Below are positions 1 to 6,051 of a stretch of 20,087 bases of DNA, piece by piece. The stretch's first letter is position 1; each line of letters opens with the position of its first letter. Origin of the DNA: a virus. A model generated the notes under the pieces. The model did not search any database. It saw only the letters and a list, made by a program, of their open reading frames with translations, and had not been told where the DNA came from. The translations under genes were made by a program, and so were the position numbers. The stretch spans positions 1 to 20,087 of IMG/VR virus record IMGVR_UViG_3300025057_000060; one strand, 5' to 3'.

Positions 1-616
1 ATAGCAAACGCAACTTGTCTTTGTCACTAAAAAAGCACCAGTTTTTTTCTGCCTTCCCATCCACGTGGTTTTGACCAACGGGAGGGTACAGAGCGTCGAC
101 GAGTTCTCCAAACTCATTAATTTTTCCTACACATACTTTCGGAGACTTAACCATTACGGACTTGTTCGTATCCCACTTCGATGCGTACGAACTTGTAACA
201 AATTGTCCGTAAAGCTCATCGTCTGGAGTTAAAAACAAGCGTGGGTCTTCGTAACTGAGTCGATGAGGCTTGCTGCGTAATTTTCTGGCTGCCAGAATTG
301 TGTCGTCATTATGTAGCTGTCCGATATAAATTTCTGTAGGCGTGTTGTTGTAATAGAAATATTTCATATCGTGCCGGAAACAGAAAGGCTCTGGTTGAGC
401 TCTCCATGCAATAACTGTGTGTCCTCTGTGTTTGATGATTGACGGACTAAAGTTAGCTAAATGGTTTTTATCTAAACCTTTACTAATTCGTACAAAAGAA
501 CCCCCAAGATCATCTGCTTGTTTGTACACATTAGGAACTCCTTTTTCAGGAGTTATTTTAAGAGGATGAGTTACGTAAGAATAGGCTGTGTGATAACGAT
601 GGTGTTGAGTACTCAC
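1..616 (-). CDS. Beta-propeller glycosidase/phosphorylase-like protein (partial, N-terminal part)
   Basis: This minus-strand reading frame starts with GTG at 616 and stays open for 205 codons to the window edge, so the C-terminus is missing. The GTG overlaps the TGA stop of the upstream glycosyltransferase by four bases (GTGA), a typical translational-coupling arrangement. Visible motifs are NFSPSI (about residues 55-60), AWRAQ (70-74), YEDPRLF (122-128) and EKNW (190-193). Their order and spacing resemble the blades of five-bladed beta-propeller glycoside hydrolase or phosphorylase-like proteins (GH130/GH43-type folds), where an acidic-Pro-Arg motif lies near the sugar site. The assignment rests on motif resemblance only; the catalytic residues cannot be confirmed in a truncated protein. 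Its position behind a glycosyltransferase suggests a role in making or trimming a glycan. It could also be a sugar-binding protein without catalysis. Confidence 0.55.
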   Translation of the reverse strand, partial: MSTQHHRYHTAYSYVTHPLKITPEKGVPNVYKQADDLGGSFVRISKGLDKNHLANFSPSIIKHRGHTVIAWRAQPEPFCFRHDMKYFYYNNTPTEIYIGQLHNDDTILAARKLRSKPHRLSYEDPRLFLTPDDELYGQFVTSSYASKWDTNKSVMVKSPKVCVGKINEFGELVDALYPPVGQNHVDGKAEKNWCFFSDKDKLRLL

Positions 617-1785
617 TTGCACACCTCCTCGATAGCTTTTTCAAATCCTTCGGCAATCTTGTCCCAACGGAAAGCTGGGTTTTGAGTAATTTTATAACAT
701 TCTTGTGCTGTGTGATCTAGATACTCTTTGTCTTCGTACAGACAAGAAAGAAGATCAGCAGCGTGGTTGACATCGATTAGTCCTCTTTCGACTCCCAGAT
801 CTTTGTCACGTACCCATGCTGCGACATCGATTAAACATGCGCTGTTTTTCCAAATATCTTTGCACGAGGTGTGATTTGGTACGACCTGGGCTCGTTTGCA
901 AGAGGCATGTTCAAAAGGAACAAGACCCCAACCTTCTCCATCAGCTGTATTAATCCCCACGTTGCATGCGCTATAGATTTTATTTAGAAGTTCATCAGGC
1001 GGAGCGTTTGTGTAATTTATATTGTTTGAAGTCATAATCAGTCGGTTATCTGGAGCGATATTTAAACGATTCATCTCAGATTCAAACAGCTCCCGTACGC
1101 TCCACCCGAGGTCTTTCTCGCTCATATGCAGATAAAGCATAGTATCAGGCTTATCCACAGCGAACTTTGCAAAGGTCTTGATCGTTAAGTCAATCCGTTT
1201 GCGTGGTTGATTCCTATTAGCGTTAAGAACTATAAATTTATCTTTAGGAAGTCCTAGTGCTTTCCGAGCTTCTTCGATGTCAATTTCATAAAATTTTGCA
1301 GGGTCAATTCCATGAGGGAGAACTGCAAGGCTTTTTGGCTGCACGCCGTGAGCCATGATTCGTTGAGCTTGTTCGATTGTGAACGTGATCGGAAAGTCCC
1401 AGTCTTTGATAAACCGCATCATAGATGCTGTATACCATTCAGAGTCAATAGGGAAGTATGGAATAAATTTAAATTTAATTTGATCTTTAAGAAAGTGTAT
1501 GCGCTCCCACACCTGATTAACGATCCAGATGTCGTTTAAGCAGATAAATACATCAGGCTTCTCCTTTGCTACGACGTCAGGTAGTCGTCCAATACCAAAA
1601 CGATCAGAGGGGTTTGCTGCTGTAGCTGGATAAACCTTAAAAGGTAAATCGTGAGGATCTCCCATGTAGTTGATCCCAAACGCAACTACCTCATTATTTT
1701 TATTCAAGTGCTCTAAGATACTATGAGTTACACGAGCAAAGCCTGTGTTAGAAAGGATATCCCCGTACCAGAGAATTTTTGCCAT
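613..1785 (-). CDS. GT4-like (GT-B fold) glycosyltransferase
   Basis: The protein is about 390 aa, read from ATG at 1785. It begins MAKILWYGDILSNTGFARV, the glycine-containing N-terminal loop expected of GT-B enzymes. A C-terminal Rossmann half carries LNANRNQPRKRIDL (the start of the donor domain) and DGEGWGLVPFEHASCKRA, which matches the EX7E-type donor-binding motif of retaining GT4 enzymes. It is predicted to transfer a sugar from a nucleotide-sugar donor in the cytoplasm; donor and acceptor are unknown. The frame is also open to a more upstream ATG at 1884, but that start would add 33 residues with no family resemblance and run 54 bases into the divergent terminase gene, so 1785 is preferred. 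Its stop overlaps the start of the glycosidase-like gene. Confidence 0.8.
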   Translation of the reverse strand: MAKILWYGDILSNTGFARVTHSILEHLNKNNEVVAFGINYMGDPHDLPFKVYPATAANPSDRFGIGRLPDVVAKEKPDVFICLNDIWIVNQVWERIHFLKDQIKFKFIPYFPIDSEWYTASMMRFIKDWDFPITFTIEQAQRIMAHGVQPKSLAVLPHGIDPAKFYEIDIEEARKALGLPKDKFIVLNANRNQPRKRIDLTIKTFAKFAVDKPDTMLYLHMSEKDLGWSVRELFESEMNRLNIAPDNRLIMTSNNINYTNAPPDELLNKIYSACNVGINTADGEGWGLVPFEHASCKRAQVVPNHTSCKDIWKNSACLIDVAAWVRDKDLGVERGLIDVNHAADLLSCLYEDKEYLDHTAQECYKITQNPAFRWDKIAEGFEKAIEEVCK

Positions 1786-1830
1786 AAAGCTGTAGAATCT
1801 TGCTAACAGTATACAGACAGTTTTAGGGAT

Positions 1831-3357
1831 ATGCCTAGCCGAGAGACATTTGCTTATCGCCGTGCTTTGAAGCTTCGCGCTCAACGCGCTGTGGAAGACT
1901 CAAGCAATGGTTCAACAGTAGATAATGTTTTTAGTCGCGCACAGAATGATTTTGCGACTTTTTGTACGCTTATGGATAAACCTCCAGCACAGCATATGCT
2001 TCAATGGCATAGAGAGCTTGTGACTGGAGAAAGTAACAGGTACTTGCTTGATATTGCTGGCCCTAATACAGATATTTTGAGTCCACGAGGTTCAGCTAAA
2101 TCAACTTGTTTGAATTTATTTACTGCTTGGTGTATTGGTCGTCACACAGCTGCACAAAGACCTTTGCAGATAATCTACGTATCGTACAACGTCGCCACAG
2201 CAATACCAAAAAGTCGCATCATTAAACAGATTGTCGACAGTGCAACTTTTAAAAAAATCTTTCCTACCTGTAGGCTTAAGCCTGGTATGCAGAGCGATAT
2301 AGGTTGGTCTATTGATTTTGAGTACGCAGGAATACCTCGTGTAGGTGATGAGGAATTTACGCTACGTGCTGCAGGTTTGCGCGGTAGTATTACAAGTAAG
2401 CGAGCGCATTTGTGTATAGTAGATGACCCTATTAAGAGTAGTACAGATATACGCAATCCGGCAATTCGCGAAGAGCAGAACTCTAACTGGAGTAGTGTTA
2501 TTGCTCCGATTATTTTTGAGGGCGGTCGGTCGATTTGTCTTGGCACTCGTTTCCACCCGTTGGACATCCATAAAACGATGTTTATCCCTCAGAAGGGCTG
2601 GAAGCAGGTGGTTCAAGAGGCGATTACGTATAACGATGCAGGAGAACCGATTAGTTACTGGCCTGAGCAGTGGTCCGTGGATTACCTGCTTCAGCAAAAA
2701 GAACTTGATCCGGTAGCGTTCGCGTATCAGTACCAGCAACAGCCTGTGATGACTTCGGATCTGGTCTTGTCGCCAGATTTGATTGTGAAAGGTGAGGTTG
2801 TCACTGAGTTTGATTCTCTTGCTGTTGGGATCGACCTCTCGGCAAGTAAGAATGAAACGTCTGACTACACAGCATTTGTGTTGGGAGGTAGGTTAAAAGA
2901 TAAGTATTACATTATTGATTCGCATCAGGTGCGCTCCATCGGCAACCTTGAGAAAATTGACTTGTTGTGCGACATGCTTGTCGAATGGGGTATCCTTCAG
3001 TTGCAGGATGATCAGTACTTTCCCACTTACTCCACGGTGACGCTTGTTGTTGAGGCTGTTGCGTATCAAGCTTCTCTTGCCGCTGACCTTAGACGTGTGC
3101 TGCTAAACGAGCGTGGCTTGAGCAACCTCCATATTCACGAAGTTAAAGGTTTTAGAGGAGACAAGGTAGCTCGATTCCGAGGAACTTTAGGCTTGTTGGA
3201 AAATAAAAAAGTCATTTTTAATAAATACAGAAAGTTTGACGCGCTTACCGATCAGCTTGTTAACATAGGTGCTACCTCGCATGATGACTTACTAGACGCA
3301 TACACTTGGCTAATGACGTTTTTACAAAAACGCGGCAACTTCTCCATCGAATACTGA
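1831..3357 (+). CDS. terL: Terminase large subunit (DNA packaging ATPase/nuclease)
   Basis: This is the motor that cuts concatemeric phage DNA and pumps it into the prohead through the portal. The 508-aa protein has both expected domains. In the N-terminal ATPase, the Walker A motif SPRGSAKST is at residues 84-92, the Walker B motif LCIVDD at 194-199, and a coupling-type motif LGTRF at 237-241. In the C-terminal RNase H-like nuclease, the acidic residues are D335 in GIDLS, E408 in VEAV and the HDDLLDA cluster at 484-490. Length and motif order fit a complete, active enzyme. It is divergently transcribed from the glycosyltransferase, with only 45 bases between the two start codons, and is followed after one base by another glycosyltransferase-like gene. 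No small terminase subunit is recognisable in the window. Confidence 0.95.
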   Translation: MPSRETFAYRRALKLRAQRAVEDSSNGSTVDNVFSRAQNDFATFCTLMDKPPAQHMLQWHRELVTGESNRYLLDIAGPNTDILSPRGSAKSTCLNLFTAWCIGRHTAAQRPLQIIYVSYNVATAIPKSRIIKQIVDSATFKKIFPTCRLKPGMQSDIGWSIDFEYAGIPRVGDEEFTLRAAGLRGSITSKRAHLCIVDDPIKSSTDIRNPAIREEQNSNWSSVIAPIIFEGGRSICLGTRFHPLDIHKTMFIPQKGWKQVVQEAITYNDAGEPISYWPEQWSVDYLLQQKELDPVAFAYQYQQQPVMTSDLVLSPDLIVKGEVVTEFDSLAVGIDLSASKNETSDYTAFVLGGRLKDKYYIIDSHQVRSIGNLEKIDLLCDMLVEWGILQLQDDQYFPTYSTVTLVVEAVAYQASLAADLRRVLLNERGLSNLHIHEVKGFRGDKVARFRGTLGLLENKKVIFNKYRKFDALTDQLVNIGATSHDDLLDAYTWLMTFLQKRGNFSIEY

Positions 3358-3358
3358 A

Positions 3359-4228
3359 ATGTTTAAGTTTTTCATTGCTCTGACTGCTTATGATCCCCTG
3401 TCGCGGTTTGATCCTCTACTCCGTGCTCTGCAGAGTTACTCGAAGCTACCTGGAAGTAAGACTGTCTATATCTATGTGGATAAAGCGCACGAGCAAGACG
3501 TTCCTGAGCTTTATGAACTGATTGAAGCCAATGTTGAAGACTTAGATGTTTATGTTCAGATTGCTAACGCTTCTTATGAAGGTTATTCGCTTACGTGGGC
3601 ACATAAAGCTGATTTAAGGTTTTTTGTTACAAGCCAAAGCTTTGACTTTTATATTTATGCTGAAAACGATATGCACTTTACGGAAGAAAACTTTAATTAC
3701 TGGCTTAAGTACAAAGACAAGTTAAAACAGTTAAATCTAGAGCCTGGATTCTGCCGATATGAACTCAAAAACTCTGACAAAATTCCTTTCGATAACTACA
3801 AGCAGTGGAATGTTACGGGGCTCACACACAACGTTTGGGGTGATCGTCCTTACGAAGCAACAACGTACCTGTACTTAGAAGATCCAGATGTTCTCTGCTT
3901 TATTTCTCTTGGTAACCCGTATGCGGGACTAATGATTCTTGACCAAGAGCAAGCTGAAGCTTATATTGTTTCGGACAGCTGCGATCCGCACTCCAGCTAT
4001 CTCAAGACCGCCCACAGGAACTGGCCTATTGCCGATAGGTCCTCTATGGGTCTAGCTTTTGAAGGGCTTAGTCCGCACCAAGAGCATCGCCGTGTGGTTC
4101 CGCTCACGAGGACAGACTACGGATTAACAATTCCAGAGTTTGCTCTTGTTGAGCATATGGATACAAAGTATTCAAAGGAACTTTCAGGCGATCCCTCGTT
4201 AATAACGACTTTTTCGATGTTCGAGTGA
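3359..4228 (+). CDS. Probable GT-A-type glycosyltransferase
   Basis: The protein is 289 aa and begins one base after the terminase stop, so the two are very probably co-translated. The N-terminal part (FKFFIALTAYDPLSRFDPLLRAL and then VYIYVDKAHEQDVPELYELI, residues about 2-55) looks like the nucleotide-binding start of a GT-A fold. FDFYIYAENDMHFTEENF (about 96-113) places an END acidic triplet, flanked by hydrophobic beta-strand residues, where the metal-binding DxD motif normally sits. I could not assign it to a named GT family. The predicted role is transfer of a sugar to a virion protein or a host glycan. A non-catalytic relative of the fold is possible because the motif is END and not DxD. 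Confidence 0.6.
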   Translation: MFKFFIALTAYDPLSRFDPLLRALQSYSKLPGSKTVYIYVDKAHEQDVPELYELIEANVEDLDVYVQIANASYEGYSLTWAHKADLRFFVTSQSFDFYIYAENDMHFTEENFNYWLKYKDKLKQLNLEPGFCRYELKNSDKIPFDNYKQWNVTGLTHNVWGDRPYEATTYLYLEDPDVLCFISLGNPYAGLMILDQEQAEAYIVSDSCDPHSSYLKTAHRNWPIADRSSMGLAFEGLSPHQEHRRVVPLTRTDYGLTIPEFALVEHMDTKYSKELSGDPSLITTFSMFE

Positions 4229-4443
4229 CTATGGAACAGGTAAAACATCCTGATCACTATGCTCAAGGTGATATTGAGTGTATTGATGCTATTCGTGCAG
4301 CACTAACGCCCGAAGAGTATCGAGGGTTTTGCAAGGGAAATGCCCTTAAATACATTTGGAGGGAAAGGCATAAAGGAGGAAATACTTCTTTAGAGAAAGC
4401 TGAAGTCTACCTGGACTACATCAAACAGGTGTCGGCAGAGTAG
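4225..4443 (+). CDS. DUF3310 (SaV-like) protein
   Basis: This 72-aa protein matches the DUF3310 pattern along its whole length: HPDHYAQGDIECIDAI near the N-terminus, then GFCKGNALKYIWRERHKGG, then LEKAEVYLDYI. This small family is widespread in phages and has no firmly established function; it is often found near replication or nucleotide-metabolism genes, so its place between terminase and head genes is unusual. Two starts are possible: GTG at 4225, which overlaps the upstream TGA by four bases, or ATG at 4231, two codons later. Neither has a strong ribosome binding site. The family call is firm; the function is not. Confidence 0.85.
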   Translation: MTMEQVKHPDHYAQGDIECIDAIRAALTPEEYRGFCKGNALKYIWRERHKGGNTSLEKAEVYLDYIKQVSAE

Positions 4444-4468
4444 ACTTACACTATCGATTTTATACTTT

Positions 4469-4759
4469 ATGGACGTACGCGCTTTTGGTTCTTATTACGG
4501 GCAAACGTCTCAGCTTCCATATGCAAGTGGGTTTGCTGTTTCCTTGTCTGGAACTATGAATACCGTAAGGTTTCCTGCGTGCCGCGCAATATTTCTTGAG
4601 GCTGACTCCAATCAGAATAAAGGATATTTAGCCGTTGAGCTTACTGATGCTCCTGGTCAAGTTGCATCTGCCATTGAGTTAGCGGGTAACCAGTTGTTCC
4701 CTATTTCTTGTACGGCTGTTGTCAGCGGCAATTTGCCTGGACTTTTTATTCTTTACTAA
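4469..4759 (+). CDS. Small beta-rich protein of unknown function
   Basis: The protein is 96 aa, starting at an ATG preceded by an AT-rich stretch (TTTTATACTTT) with no purine-rich ribosome binding site. It alternates polar and hydrophobic residues (for example SGFAVSLSGTMNTVRF and GYLAVELTDAPGQVASAIEL) and ends NLPGLFILY, which suggests a compact beta-sheet domain. Endings of this type are common in small virion proteins that attach to heads or fibres, but I do not recognise the family. It is followed after a single base by the next gene, so the two are probably expressed together. Confidence 0.6.
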   Translation: MDVRAFGSYYGQTSQLPYASGFAVSLSGTMNTVRFPACRAIFLEADSNQNKGYLAVELTDAPGQVASAIELAGNQLFPISCTAVVSGNLPGLFILY

Positions 4760-4760
4760 T

Positions 4761-5054
4761 ATGGATTCTTACGCACGCGCTAGCTCTGCTTTTGGCAAGG
4801 CTTACCGCAATCAGTTAGAGGCCGCCGATCGTCAACGAGCTGAGTCCACAGGGCAAGAAGCTCAGTTCGGTGATGATGTTCGCCAATCAGCGGAGTATGA
4901 AGCTGGAGCTCCTATGCCTCCCGATGCTGTGCGCGAAATGTCCTCTGAATCTGGTTTTGACCAGCCGATGGACGACCGCGTGGAGTCGATGAAAAACGGT
5001 CTACTTAAAGAAGCACGTTCTCGCATGCAGTCTGTTGCTCCAACCGACTATTGA
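4761..5054 (+). CDS. Small hydrophilic protein of unknown function
   Basis: The protein is 97 aa, starting at an ATG one base after the upstream stop. The frame stays open to an alternative start at 4719, but that would overlap the previous gene by 41 bases, so 4761 is preferred. The sequence is charged and probably helical and partly disordered (RNQLEAADRQRAESTGQEAQ, later DRVESMKNGLLKEARSRMQ), with no hydrophobic core or membrane segment. It lies between the terminase block and the portal gene. I do not recognise a family; a head-assembly accessory role is only a guess from position. Confidence 0.6.
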   Translation: MDSYARASSAFGKAYRNQLEAADRQRAESTGQEAQFGDDVRQSAEYEAGAPMPPDAVREMSSESGFDQPMDDRVESMKNGLLKEARSRMQSVAPTDY

Positions 5055-5085
5055 GTTAGTATATTGTCAGTCTTGTTGCTGACTC

Positions 5086-5895
5086 GTGCTAATTGACACT
5101 TTTACATACTTCAATGAAAAAGAAATTCTTGAGCTGCGTGTACGCACTCTAGAGAATTATGTGGACGGTTTTTTGATTGCAGATGCGAACCGCACCCACC
5201 GTGGTGAAGAAAAGCCTTTTACTTGCTTAGACACGATTCGGGAACTTGGGCTTCCAGAGGACAAAATTCAAGTTCTGCACGTTGAGCTTCCGCCTGTTGA
5301 AGAAGTTGCCGATCCTTGGGTTAGGGAGCGAGGTCAGCGCGATGCACTTGGCGTTGGCCTTCACATGATGCCAGACGATACCTTTTTTATCTGTTCGGAC
5401 TGTGACGAAATCACAAACCCTGAGATTATCGAAGAAGCCAAGCAAACAGTTCTAGATAATCCAGAAAAGATTGTGCGCTTGAGTATGTCCATGCACTATG
5501 GACGAGCTGACCGCCAGCTTCAGTCTCCTAATGGTGAGTTTTTTAACTGGCGTTGCGGCACAGTTTGCACCGTGGGACAACTTAAGAGCTTTGGAACTCT
5601 TTCTTCTCTGCGTGCGTCAGATAACAACTTTTATGTTGGTGATCGGAACGCTGGTTGGCACTTGTCTTGGATGGGCGATGCCGGTCGCCGCAAGGCAAAG
5701 TTGAAGTCATTTGCTCATTTTGAATGCGATACGCCTGCTGTGAACGAAATGTGTGATAACTTTGAACCTAAGCTGGGTTCTATCGATATGCTTGGGCGTC
5801 AAGATCACATTATCGCCGAGTACCCGATTGAGGATTTGCCTCAAGAAGTGCTTAAAATAGAGAGAGTCAAAAAGTATCTGTTACCCGATGGCTAA
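5086..5895 (+). CDS. GT17-like glycosyltransferase (N-acetylglucosaminyltransferase family fold)
   Basis: The 269-aa protein begins with GTG and reads MLIDTFTYFNEKEILELRV, followed by VDGFLIADANRTHRGEEKPF. This is the characteristic N-terminus of glycosyltransferase family 17 (PF04724), whose eukaryotic members are beta-1,4-N-acetylglucosaminyltransferases. RGQRDALGVGL (about 82-92) and ICSDCDEI (about 102-109, the DxD metal-binding site) follow in the expected order, so the protein looks complete and active. The acceptor is unknown; in phages such enzymes may glycosylate virion proteins or host surface polymers. No good ribosome binding site precedes the GTG; instead there is a short inverted repeat (GTCAG/CTGAC at 5066-5083). 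The 3' end overlaps the next small gene by eight bases. Confidence 0.85.
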   Translation: MLIDTFTYFNEKEILELRVRTLENYVDGFLIADANRTHRGEEKPFTCLDTIRELGLPEDKIQVLHVELPPVEEVADPWVRERGQRDALGVGLHMMPDDTFFICSDCDEITNPEIIEEAKQTVLDNPEKIVRLSMSMHYGRADRQLQSPNGEFFNWRCGTVCTVGQLKSFGTLSSLRASDNNFYVGDRNAGWHLSWMGDAGRRKAKLKSFAHFECDTPAVNEMCDNFEPKLGSIDMLGRQDHIIAEYPIEDLPQEVLKIERVKKYLLPDG

Positions 5896-6040
5896 TAAAA
5901 TGCCTGCGGAACTTCTGGAGAAGTTCAAGCAAAAACGAGAAGAGACCAAGGCTCCCAGCGGCGACGAAGCCAAAGTAGAAAAGCGCAAAAGTGCTCGCGA
6001 CAAAGCTCGTAAAGCTAAGGAAATGCGCAAAAAAGACTGA
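5888..6040 (+). CDS. Small highly basic protein (50 aa)
   Basis: An ATG at 5888 opens a 50-codon frame that overlaps the end of the GT17 gene by eight bases and stops 11 bases before the portal start, exactly filling the gap. The product is almost entirely charged, about 40 percent Lys, Arg or Glu (for example EKFKQKREETKAPSGDEAK, later RKSARDKARKAKEMRKKD), and is expected to be a single long helix or disordered. Such a Lys/Arg-rich peptide could bind DNA or act as a small head component, but nothing specific can be assigned. The tight fit between neighbours and the biased composition support a real gene. Confidence 0.65.
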   Translation: MANKMPAELLEKFKQKREETKAPSGDEAKVEKRKSARDKARKAKEMRKKD

Positions 6041-6051
6041 AGTGACTCTTA

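Noticed and set aside
1786-1884. Upstream start for the GT4-like gene
   Set aside because: It would run 54 bases into the terminase gene and adds 33 residues without family resemblance; ATG 1785 begins with a typical GT-B N-terminus.
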